From contig NZ_QBUG01000007.1 of the NCBI RefSeq assembly GCF_003058225.1, forward strand, positions 287,498-351,497: 64,000 nt of DNA, written 5' to 3'. The notes beneath the pieces are model-generated. The model was not told where the DNA came from. It ran no database searches and worked only from the letters and a program-made list of their open reading frames with translations. Every line of letters begins with the position of its first letter. Within the stretch, counting starts at the first letter, position 1. Source of the stretch: Promicromonospora sp. AC04. Its GTDB lineage: Bacteria > Actinomycetota > Actinomycetes > Actinomycetales > Cellulomonadaceae. The position numbers were made by a program, and so were the translations under genes. Shown here piece by piece: positions 51,222 through 59,150 of this stretch.

Positions 51222-53768
51222 TCAGGCCCTTCGCGCCCCGGCAAGCTCCTCCGCCTCGGCCCGCGCCCGCCCCGCCTCGTCGAACCGCTCCTGGTCGTGC
51301 AGGGCGAGCGCCAGCGTCCGCAGCGCCTCCGCCAGCCGCGGCCCATACTTCGCAGCGTTCTCGGTGACGAGCTCCCGCAGGAGGGCGACGGCCTCGCTCG
51401 CGGGCTCGACGGCCTCGTCGCCGAGCTTGAGGACGGCGAAGATCGAGCTCAGGTTGGTCAGCGACTGCGCCAGCCGGGGGCGGTAGCGGTGCGGGTCGGA
51501 CTCGACCAGCTCGCGCCAGGTCCTGGTCGCCTCCCGCTCCACGTTGAGCGCCTCCTGCGACAGGTCCAGCCGGGAGTGGGTGACGCCGAGGCCGGACAGC
51601 GCCTCGGCGAGCTCGGGCACGTATCGCCCTGGGTTCTCGGCGGCGAGCCGTCGCTGCACCTCGACGGCCTCCTGCTGCAGCTCGAGGCCCTCGTCCCGTC
51701 TGCCCAGGTCGGAGAGCTGGGTGCCCAGCGCCCGGAGCGAGTACGCGAGGTCCGGCAGGTACCAGCCCGGATTCTCCTGGGCGGTCCGGCGCCGGATCCC
51801 GACGGCATCCTCTATGTGCCGCAGTGCCTCCTCGTTCCTGCCCTGGTCGGACAGCACGCTGCCCATGGCCTGGAGCGAGTCGCCGAGGTCGGACAGGTGC
51901 TCGTCCGGGTCGGCCGCGGCCAGCCGCCGCCGGATCTCCAGGGACTCCGCGGCCGGCTCCAGCGCCTCCTCGCCCCGGTCGAGCTCCAGCAGCCGCCGGG
52001 CCACGTTCATCAGCGACAGGGCAAGATGCGAGGTGAACCGCCCCGGGTTACCGCCGGCGAGCTCCCGCCACAGCCCGACCGCCTCGCGGCTCGGCGCGAG
52101 CGCGGCCAGCGGCTGCCCCAGCTCGGCGAACGTCACGGCCAGGTTCGACACCGCCATGGTCAGGTCAAGCGTGACCACGCCCGGGTGGTCCGCGGCGACG
52201 ATACGCAGCAGGGCCACGGCCTCCTCCTCGCAGCGCAGCGCCTCCTCCGGCCGGCCCTGGTCCGAGTAGGTCGCGCCCATGTTCGCGAGCAAGGCCGCCA
52301 GCCGCGGCCGGAACCGGTGCGGGTCCGACTCGGCCAGCTCGCGGAACAGGGCTACCGCCTCCCGCTCGTACGGCTCGGCGTCGGTGGCGCGACCCACCTC
52401 GCCGAGCGCGATCCCGACGTCGCGCAGCGTCTCGGCGCGGCGCGCGGTGTCGTCGCGCGGTGTGGCGGCGAGCGTGCGCAGCGTGACCTCGGCGCGCAGC
52501 TCGCCGAGCGCGAGCGAGGGACGCGGCAGGACGCCCGCGACGGACCGCAGCACGTCGTGGTCCTCCGGGAGCACCGCGACTGCGGCACCGAGCTGGTCGA
52601 GCGCGGCGCCCAGATCCTCGGACCGCCCGTCGAGCCGCTCCACCACGATCCCGGCCGTGCGCAGGGCCGCCCGCCGGGCCGACGGCGCGGCCGCCCCCGC
52701 GAGGCACGCCCTGAGGAGCTCGGGGATGTCCGTGAGCTCTGCCAGCAGGTGCGGGTCCACCAGCCGCCCGGGCAGCGCCCGGTGCGGGTCCAGGTCGAGC
52801 AGCCATCGTCCGACGCCGGCCTCCGCGCCCGGTCGCACGCCCGGCACGACGGCGGCGACGCGACGCACGAGGTTCTCCGCCGCGTCCGGCGTCCGCACCC
52901 CGGTGAGCGTCGCCGCGGCGACCAGCCCGTCCATGGCCTCGGGCGCGAAGCCCGCCTCGCCGAGCAGGCCGGCCTCCTCGGCGGAGCGGAACCAGGTCCA
53001 GCGCTCGTGCTCGAGCAGCTCGTCGAGGGCGTCGGACACGTCGACGGGCAGCACGCCCTGCCGCTGGCGTGCCTGCGCGCGCATGACGGCGCAGAGCGCC
53101 GCCGCCTGCAGGTCGAGCATCCGGGCCCCGCCCGGGACCGACGCGACCGAGACCTGCGGTGCGGTCAGGCCGAGCGCGTCCGCGTACGGCTCCACGAGCG
53201 CGGACACGAGCCGCGCGTCCACCTGCCCGGGGAGCACCGCTGCCGCGAGATCCTCGCCGGCACGCGCCGGCTCGAGCAGCGCCCGGACGCCCAGGTCCGT
53301 CGCCGTGAGCCGGTTGAACCACGGGCCCACGCCGGGTGCGACGAGCAGGACTCGGAGCGCGCCGTTCCGGCCCCGCGCGGCAGCACGCAGGAGCTCCGCG
53401 AGCCCAGGGCCGCGCAGCTCGGCATCGTCCACGACCAGCAGTGCGGGGGCGCCGTCGGGGACGGCGGCCAGCGCGCGCGGCTCCGCGCCGTCGGGCACGT
53501 TCAGGCAGGTCCACCCGGCATGTGCCATGTGGTTGGCGGCCTCGCGGGCGAGCCGGGTCTTGCCCACGCCGCGCGGGCCACTGACCAGCCGGACCGCGAC
53601 GGGCTCGGGCCCGGTGCACCACTCGGCGAGCGACGCCTGCTCGGCGGCCCGTCCGACGAACGGCACGACGCGCCGTTCCGGAGCGAGCAGGCGCCCGGGC
53701 GACATCGTGAGCACAGGCGTCGTGCGGGGGCGTGACGACAACGTGGACACGATGTCAGTGAACCCCAA
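51222..53768 (-). CDS. STAND-type NTPase with C-terminal TPR-like repeats
   Basis: A protein of up to 848 residues. The N-terminal part is a STAND/NB-ARC-like ATPase: Walker A LVSGPRGVGKTRLA and Walker B PALLVVDDAEL, with a helical region behind. From about residue 430 there are eight TPR-like repeats with a period near 49 residues, each with the pattern LG-x-x-G-R-x-x-EAL ... EAV-x-x-x-R-x-L-A-x-x-NP-x-R. Signal-transducing ATPases of this build often act as sensors, including in antiphage defence. The start is unsure: TTG at 53768, GTG at 53750 or ATG at 53705. No effector domain is fused. Confidence 0.8.
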   Translation of the reverse strand: MGFTDIVSTLSSRPRTTPVLTMSPGRLLAPERRVVPFVGRAAEQASLAEWCTGPEPVAVRLVSGPRGVGKTRLAREAANHMAHAGWTCLNVPDGAEPRALAAVPDGAPALLVVDDAELRGPGLAELLRAAARGRNGALRVLLVAPGVGPWFNRLTATDLGVRALLEPARAGEDLAAAVLPGQVDARLVSALVEPYADALGLTAPQVSVASVPGGARMLDLQAAALCAVMRAQARQRQGVLPVDVSDALDELLEHERWTWFRSAEEAGLLGEAGFAPEAMDGLVAAATLTGVRTPDAAENLVRRVAAVVPGVRPGAEAGVGRWLLDLDPHRALPGRLVDPHLLAELTDIPELLRACLAGAAAPSARRAALRTAGIVVERLDGRSEDLGAALDQLGAAVAVLPEDHDVLRSVAGVLPRPSLALGELRAEVTLRTLAATPRDDTARRAETLRDVGIALGEVGRATDAEPYEREAVALFRELAESDPHRFRPRLAALLANMGATYSDQGRPEEALRCEEEAVALLRIVAADHPGVVTLDLTMAVSNLAVTFAELGQPLAALAPSREAVGLWRELAGGNPGRFTSHLALSLMNVARRLLELDRGEEALEPAAESLEIRRRLAAADPDEHLSDLGDSLQAMGSVLSDQGRNEEALRHIEDAVGIRRRTAQENPGWYLPDLAYSLRALGTQLSDLGRRDEGLELQQEAVEVQRRLAAENPGRYVPELAEALSGLGVTHSRLDLSQEALNVEREATRTWRELVESDPHRYRPRLAQSLTNLSSIFAVLKLGDEAVEPASEAVALLRELVTENAAKYGPRLAEALRTLALALHDQERFDEAGRARAEAEELAGARRA

Positions 53769-53782
53769 TCCCGCCCGTACCG

Positions 53783-53791
53783 GTTATCACA
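53783..53791 (-). promoter_or_regulatory. Extended -10-like sequence before the STAND gene
   Basis: On the minus strand, TGTGATAAC (53791-53783) resembles an extended -10 element, about 15 bases before the TTG at 53768. Support is weak. Confidence 0.3.
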
Positions 53792-53811
53792 CCCCAACAG
53801 GCCGCCGAGGC

Positions 53812-56016
53812 TCATCTCATGGTGCGGCTCAGCCGTTCCTGCTCCTCGGCGAGGATCGTGCGCGAGAGCGAGGTCTCGGACGGCGCTGCGACGTCGACGG
53901 CCGACGGGGAGGCGTCGGTGATCTCGGACTGCCGGGCGAACTCCTCGAACAGTGCCGCCTTGGACCCGAGGATCTCCATCATCCGCTGGTCCACGGACTG
54001 CTCGACCAGGAGCCGGTGCACCTGGACGGTGCGGGTCTGACCCATCCGGTGCGCCCGCGCGACGGCTTGCGCCTCGATCGTGGGCTTGACCTGGGGCTCG
54101 CAGAAGACGACGACGCTCGCGGCCTGCACGTTGAGCCCTACTCCCCCGGCGGTGATCTGGCTGACCAGCACCGACGGCCCGCCGGACTCGGACAGGGCGT
54201 CCACCATGGCCTGCCGCTCGGGCACGGGCACCGACCCGGTCAGGGGCCCGACGGCGAGATCGCCGAGCAGGTCCATCACCTGCTCCAGGACCGACAGGAA
54301 GTAGGAGAAGACGATGACCCGGCGGCCGCCGTCGACCGCCTCGGTGACGAGCTCGCGCAGGCGGACCAGCTTGGCCGACTCGTCGGGCGCGGACACTGCG
54401 AACGCGGCCCGGCGCATCGCCATGAAGTTCCCGGCGAGCACGGCGTCGCGGTAGGCGGCGCCGTCGACCGGGCCGAACTGCTCCCACTCCTCGACCTGCA
54501 CCATCTCGGGCAGCTCGGTGAGCACGTCCTCCTGGTTGCGGCGCAGGTAGGCGGGCGCGACGATCCGGCGAAAGGCCCTGGCCCCGGACAGGTCCGCGTT
54601 CGGGTCGAGCTGACCCGCCACCTCGGGCTGCAGATAACCCACCATGTTCTTGAACTCGGCGACCTTGTTCTCCATCGGTGTGCCGGACAGGAACAGGACG
54701 CGGTCGGACCGGTCGGCCCAGCGCCGCACCTCGCGGCCGCGGAGGGTCTCGGGGTTCTTCACGTAGTGCGCCTCGTCCACGACCATGAGCGCGGGCCGCA
54801 GGTCGTACGGCAGGTCGAGCCTTCCGAGCACCTCGAACGTCGTGATGGCGACGCCGCCGGTCTCCAGCCAGCCCGCCGCCGCCTGCTCCCGGTCGTTGCC
54901 GTGCATCACCACGGCCGTCAGGTCGGAGTGCTGCTCCACCTCACGCTTCCAGTTCGTGACTACGCTCGCCGGGCACACCACCAGCACGTGTGTGCTGCCC
55001 GTCGCCACGAGGTGCGCGGCCACCGCTATGGACTGCATGGTCTTGCCCAGGCCCATCTCGTCGCCGAGGATCGTGCGCCGCTGCACCAGCGCGTACTTCG
55101 CGCCGAACTGCTGGTACCCGCGCAGGTTCGCGCGCAGCAGGGTCCGGTCCAGCGGCTGCGCCTCTACCCGCCGCACGACGTCGGCGGGCAGGCCGCCCTC
55201 GGCGGCCTCGTGGTCGTCGCCCAGGTCCACGACCTGCGACAACAGTCCGTAGTACTCGGCGGACCGCGCCTCGAAGTCCGCCCACACCTCGCCGCCCTCC
55301 GGCGGCTGCCCGACGGCGGCACGCACCGCGCGCGCATCGTCCGTCAGCCGCGCGGAGCTCACCTGGTCCGCGAGCGCCGAGACGGCCCGGAACGCAGCGG
55401 TCCTGCGGTCGGCGGGGGCGACCAGACGCCGCCAGACGCTGGTGGCGGCCCGCGCGGGCTCGAGGTGCCCGGGCACGACGTCGGACACGCGGCGCGCCTC
55501 GTCGAGGTGCCGGTGCCGGGCGTCGGTGGCGAGCCCGAACGCGTACAGGGACTGGACGAGCACGGTGGCGTACGGGTCGTCGGGGTCGACGTCGATGCGG
55601 AACCGCAGCTCGGCGTCGACCTCGTCGGCGAGCTCGCGGGCGGCGGACGTGGCGAGCTTCGCGGTGCCGGCGCCGATGCCCGCTTCGACGAGCCGGTCGG
55701 TGCCCGCGACGAGCACCTGGGTGACGTGCTTGAACCCGGCCTTCTCCAGGACGGCGACGCGCAGCTTCTTGCGCCGCTCCTCCAGGGCCGTGACGCCGAC
55801 GGTGCGCAGGTCGGCGTGGACACGTACCTCGCGGGTGGCGGTGTAGGCGTCGCGGACCCGCTCACGCAGGCCGACGTCGGCCGTGGTGAGGAGGCGGGCG
55901 TCGTCGAGCAGCGCCTGGGCCTGCTCCACGACGCGGCGCGCCGCGCGGGCCTTCCACGGCCGGGGCGAGCCGGCGGGGGCGTCTGCTGGGCTGGGGAGGG
56001 TGGTCTGCTCGGTCAT
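53812..56016 (-). CDS. Snf2-family DEAD/DEAH-box helicase-like ATPase
   Basis: A 734-residue DNA translocase of the Snf2/RapA type. The helicase motifs are ILGDEMGLGKTMQ (I), VVDEAHYVKN (II, DEAH), LFLSGTPMEN (III), ITAGGVGLNVQ (V) and QAVARAHRMGQTRTVQVHRL (VI). The N-terminal 270 residues are helical and not recognised. It lacks SWIM or nuclease domains. Translation starts at ATG 56016. It is separated by 43 bases from the STAND gene start region, so both are read leftwards and may be linked in a locus for DNA protection, though this is only position. Confidence 0.9.
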   Translation of the reverse strand: MTEQTTLPSPADAPAGSPRPWKARAARRVVEQAQALLDDARLLTTADVGLRERVRDAYTATREVRVHADLRTVGVTALEERRKKLRVAVLEKAGFKHVTQVLVAGTDRLVEAGIGAGTAKLATSAARELADEVDAELRFRIDVDPDDPYATVLVQSLYAFGLATDARHRHLDEARRVSDVVPGHLEPARAATSVWRRLVAPADRRTAAFRAVSALADQVSSARLTDDARAVRAAVGQPPEGGEVWADFEARSAEYYGLLSQVVDLGDDHEAAEGGLPADVVRRVEAQPLDRTLLRANLRGYQQFGAKYALVQRRTILGDEMGLGKTMQSIAVAAHLVATGSTHVLVVCPASVVTNWKREVEQHSDLTAVVMHGNDREQAAAGWLETGGVAITTFEVLGRLDLPYDLRPALMVVDEAHYVKNPETLRGREVRRWADRSDRVLFLSGTPMENKVAEFKNMVGYLQPEVAGQLDPNADLSGARAFRRIVAPAYLRRNQEDVLTELPEMVQVEEWEQFGPVDGAAYRDAVLAGNFMAMRRAAFAVSAPDESAKLVRLRELVTEAVDGGRRVIVFSYFLSVLEQVMDLLGDLAVGPLTGSVPVPERQAMVDALSESGGPSVLVSQITAGGVGLNVQAASVVVFCEPQVKPTIEAQAVARAHRMGQTRTVQVHRLLVEQSVDQRMMEILGSKAALFEEFARQSEITDASPSAVDVAAPSETSLSRTILAEEQERLSRTMR

Positions 56017-56100
56017 GGCGCTGCGAGCGTACCCGGATGGTCTGACATGCCCCATTCGCGGGCTACGCGCCGGCACTGGTCGCGGGCGGCGCGCCCGGCC

Positions 56101-56106
56101 TATGTT
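56101..56106 (+). promoter_or_regulatory. Leaderless-type -10 box (TATGTT)
   Basis: TATGTT lies 6 bases before the ATG at 56113. Confidence 0.5.
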
Positions 56107-56112
56107 GAGCCC

Positions 56113-56781
56113 ATGACCAATCAGCCGAGCAACCAGCTGACCAGCCCGCCGAGCAGGTTCGGCGGGACTCCCGTCACCAGCGTCGAGGAGCTCCGCGAGA
56201 TCATCCCGCCGCCCCTCGGCCCGGCAGCGGGCAAGGTACGCACCGCGCTGCACGACCTCGACCGGCAGTGGCTCGCGGCGTCGCCGCTGTGCCTGGTCGC
56301 GACGTCGGACGTCGCCGGCAACGTCGACGTCTCCCCCAAGGGCGACCCGGCGGGCTCGCTGGTCCGCGTGCTCGACGAGCACACCATCGCGATCCCGGAG
56401 CGACCCGGCAACCGCCGCACCGACGGGTTCCTCAACGTGCTGGCCAACCCACACGTGGGGCTCATCTTCGTGATCCCCGGGCGCGGGGACACGCTGCGGA
56501 TCAACGGCTCGGCTCGCCTCGTGCGCGACGCGCCGTACCTCGCGGAGCTTCAGGTGCGCCGCAACCTCCCGGTGCTCGCGCTGGAGGTCGACATCGACGA
56601 GGTCTTCCACCACTGCTCGAAGGCGTTCCTGCGCTCCAAGACGTGGGACCCGGACACGTGGGGCCAGGAGCCGGTGCCCCGCCGCGCCGTCATCGCCCAC
56701 ACCCTGGAGCGGCAGGACCAGACGCTCGAGGAGGTCGAGGCGCACTACGGACCGAAGTACGCCGAGACCATCTACGGCTGA
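56113..56781 (+). CDS. PPOX-type FMN-dependent flavoprotein (MSMEG_1061-like)
   Basis: A 222-residue flavoprotein of the pyridoxamine-phosphate-oxidase-like split-barrel superfamily. The FMN-binding stretches are LVATSDVAGNVDVSPKGD, IAIPERPGNRRTDGFLNVLA and HVGLIFVIPGRGDTLRINGS, and the C-terminal HHCSKAFLRSKTWDPDTWG is typical for the actinobacterial subgroup annotated MSMEG_1061 family. It probably acts as an oxidoreductase on an unknown substrate. It ends 4 bases from the convergent GNAT stop codon. Confidence 0.92.
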   Translation: MTNQPSNQLTSPPSRFGGTPVTSVEELREIIPPPLGPAAGKVRTALHDLDRQWLAASPLCLVATSDVAGNVDVSPKGDPAGSLVRVLDEHTIAIPERPGNRRTDGFLNVLANPHVGLIFVIPGRGDTLRINGSARLVRDAPYLAELQVRRNLPVLALEVDIDEVFHHCSKAFLRSKTWDPDTWGQEPVPRRAVIAHTLERQDQTLEEVEAHYGPKYAETIYG

Positions 56782-56785
56782 CGAG

Positions 56786-57451
56786 CTACGGCTCGGGATC
56801 CATCTTCAGCAGCGCTCGGACCGGGGCCACACCCGTCAAGCTGACGTCGAGGCGGTGCGCCTCCGGCCGCGCCGCCCACGCGTCGCGCGGCATGCGGTAC
56901 CGGTTCTCGGCGGCGGCCTCGCCCTGCCGCTCCTGCAGGACGACGCCGTTCGGCGCGTAGCCCAGCGACCGCGTCACCCCGTTGGACTCGGGGTTGTCGT
57001 CGAACGCCTCGGTCGTCGCGTCGGCGGCGTCGAACCCGTCGAAGAGCAGGTGCAGGGCCATCAGCCGCATGCGTTTGCCGATGCCCTCGCCGTGGTGCGC
57101 CAGGGCGAGCCAGGAGCCGGTCCCCGCCGAGCGAGTCACTGGAAAGTTCTTGGCGCCGACGCTCTGGACGCCGACCGGTTCGCCGTCGCGGAACACCGCG
57201 AGCTCCAGCGCCCAGGACTCCGGCGACACATTGCCGCGCGACGACCAGTGGTACTGCAGGAGACCGCGGCGCACCTCGTCCGGCTCACCGACGTTCCACG
57301 GGACGAGGAACGGACGCCGCTCGGGCGGATGGATGCCGGCCACGGCGACGTCGGCCAGACGGGCGAGTTCTGCGTCGTCGGGAAGGCGCAGCTCGAGGTC
57401 GCCGCAGGCGACCCGGAGCCCGAACGGCGGGAACATGTCGGCAAGATCCAT
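56786..57451 (-). CDS. GNAT family N-acetyltransferase
   Basis: A 221-residue GNAT enzyme. Motif A, the acetyl-CoA loop, is in SWLALAHHGEGIGKRMRLMA (Q/R-x-x-G-x-G/A form), preceded by beta strand GEPVGVQSV and followed by ATTEAFDDNPESNGVTRSLG and LGYAPNGV. Its size and NPESNGVTRSLGY stretch resemble RimJ/RimL-type protein or small-molecule acetyltransferases. The ATG at 57451 has GGAACGG upstream. A broken copy of its 3' part lies at 57553. Confidence 0.88.
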   Translation of the reverse strand: MDLADMFPPFGLRVACGDLELRLPDDAELARLADVAVAGIHPPERRPFLVPWNVGEPDEVRRGLLQYHWSSRGNVSPESWALELAVFRDGEPVGVQSVGAKNFPVTRSAGTGSWLALAHHGEGIGKRMRLMALHLLFDGFDAADATTEAFDDNPESNGVTRSLGYAPNGVVLQERQGEAAAENRYRMPRDAWAARPEAHRLDVSLTGVAPVRALLKMDPEP

Positions 57452-57552
57452 CGTCAGACCGTTCCAGGCGCCGCCCGGTGCGAGCAACCTGAAATCCCCC
57501 GGCTCGGACGGCGGAACCGGGAGCCGCCCGCGAGCAGGAGATCTCGAGGACC

Positions 57553-57590
57553 ATGCCGTTCGGCGCGCAGCCCAGCGACCGCGTCACCCC
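57553..57590 (-). pseudogene. Duplicate fragment of the GNAT gene
   Basis: This 38-base stretch matches 56943-56980 of the GNAT gene at 36 of 38 positions and, read on the minus strand, encodes GVTRSLGCAPNGMVL versus GVTRSLGYAPNGVVL. The reading frame goes into unrelated sequence afterwards. It is the remnant of a tandem duplicate or of a second acetyltransferase truncated next to cydC. No intact gene lies between 57452 and 57609. Confidence 0.7.
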
Positions 57591-57609
57591 CGGTCGAGGA
57601 GCACTGCCG

Positions 57610-59148
57610 TCAGTCGAGGCAGAGCTCGATGACTCCCGGCGTCGAACGCCACGTGCTCGGGAGCGAGTGCATCGCGAGGATGACGAAGGTCTTGCTCTGT
57701 CCGCGCAGGAGATCCAGCACTCGTGCGCCAGTGGCTTCATCAAGCGCTGCGGTCGGCTCGTCGACCAGGAGGATGTCCGGGCACGCGGCGAGCGCTCGCG
57801 CGATGGCCAGCCGATGCGCCTCTCCTCCGGAGAGCTGGCGACCGCCGATGCCAACCGTCGTTCCGGGCTCGATGCCCGCCTCGACGAGATGAACCGATTC
57901 CAGGTGCGAACGGATGCCCGTGTCGGTCAGCTCGGGATCACTCAGTCGCAGGTTGTCAGCGACCGTCCCCGAGAAGATGTACTCGTCCGCGGCCACCAGA
58001 ACCCTCCGAAGGAGCCGCCTGGCGTGTGGGTCCTCGGCTCCGGACGCGAGGGCACGGAGCAACGTGCTCTTGCCCGCTCCGGAACGACCTGTGACGACCA
58101 GGACGTCACCACGTCGGGCCTCCCCCCGGACTGCGCGCGCCGAGCGGAACGGCATGGCAGGCAGCGCGTATCCGTCGAACGTGATGCGTGCGCCATCCAG
58201 ACGGACCGCGAGCGGACTGACGAGCGCTGTCCCCGCATCCGCCCGGACCAGTCGACTGCGTGCGGACGCCCCGTCGCCGCGCGCCTCGATTCCCGCCCGG
58301 AGCTGAGACAGCGTCCCCATCGTCCCGATCGCCCCCAGCGCGACGAGCGCGATGGCCGGCCCGCTCATCTCCCTCGACACGCATGCCGCGAGCACCGCGA
58401 CGACCGTGACCAGGATCATCAGGTCGGCCAGGGCGTGTCTTGACGACCGCCTGGACCGGCGAAGGAAGCGCTCGGCTTCGAGCCTGGTGACTCGTGCCCG
58501 GAGACGATCGGTCAGTACGTCCACGGCTCCGATCGAGACCATCTCGTCCCAGGAGTCGACGACGGTCACGACCTCCGTTCGAACCCGCCGACGCGCGTCC
58601 TCCTCGTCCCCGTCGCGCGCTGCTCGAACGCCGAGGACAGTGATCGTGAGCGTGAGGACGTACCCGGTGAGCAGGATGAGACCGGCGGCCGGTGAGCCCG
58701 CGACCATCACGACAAGAGCGGTGGCGATCAGTGTGCACACGCCGGAGACGATCGGGCCGGTTCCCCGGACCAGATCCATCCCGGCACTGTCGGCGTCGGC
58801 CATTGCCTTGTCGAGAGAAGCACCCGACCAGGCGTCGACCTCCGTACTCGACATGGTGCCCATCCGCGAGAAGAACGCGAGTCGCTGTTCGGTCACGCGG
58901 CCCAGCGCAGCCCGGTGCAGCATCAGGCGTTGCCCGTACCCGGCGGCGACCCGGCCGAGCGCGAGGGCACGTAGGCCTCCGCTCGGCGCCAGGTACGAGA
59001 AGGTGCTGAACGCCGTCGCCCCCGCGATCGCGCAAGCGGTGACGAACCAGCCGGAGTATGCGATCAGCCCGTTGGAGCAGACCTCGGCGAGCGCGGCCAC
59101 GGCAAGGCCCACCGGGGCTGTGAAGCGATCACGTCGACGCCAGTCCAT
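57610..59148 (-). CDS. cydC: Cytochrome bd assembly ABC transporter subunit CydC-like
   Basis: A 512-residue exporter half with six membrane helices (about 10-290) and an ATPase domain. Walker A is VTGRSGAGKSTLL, the signature LSGGEAHRLAIARAL and Walker B DILLVDEPTAALD. CydDC exports thiols or moves heme needed for cytochrome bd. The GTG at 59154 overlaps the cydD stop codon, but the ATG at 59148 has a better Shine-Dalgarno site (GAGGG). It is the last gene of the cyd operon. Confidence 0.88.
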   Translation of the reverse strand: MDWRRRDRFTAPVGLAVAALAEVCSNGLIAYSGWFVTACAIAGATAFSTFSYLAPSGGLRALALGRVAAGYGQRLMLHRAALGRVTEQRLAFFSRMGTMSSTEVDAWSGASLDKAMADADSAGMDLVRGTGPIVSGVCTLIATALVVMVAGSPAAGLILLTGYVLTLTITVLGVRAARDGDEEDARRRVRTEVVTVVDSWDEMVSIGAVDVLTDRLRARVTRLEAERFLRRSRRSSRHALADLMILVTVVAVLAACVSREMSGPAIALVALGAIGTMGTLSQLRAGIEARGDGASARSRLVRADAGTALVSPLAVRLDGARITFDGYALPAMPFRSARAVRGEARRGDVLVVTGRSGAGKSTLLRALASGAEDPHARRLLRRVLVAADEYIFSGTVADNLRLSDPELTDTGIRSHLESVHLVEAGIEPGTTVGIGGRQLSGGEAHRLAIARALAACPDILLVDEPTAALDEATGARVLDLLRGQSKTFVILAMHSLPSTWRSTPGVIELCLD

Positions 59149-59150
59149 CG

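Noticed and set aside
52279-56781. A 1500-codon rightward frame ending in the PPOX protein
   Set aside because: Only the last 222 codons are real, from the ATG at 56113 with its -10 box. The rest is antisense to the STAND and Snf2 genes.
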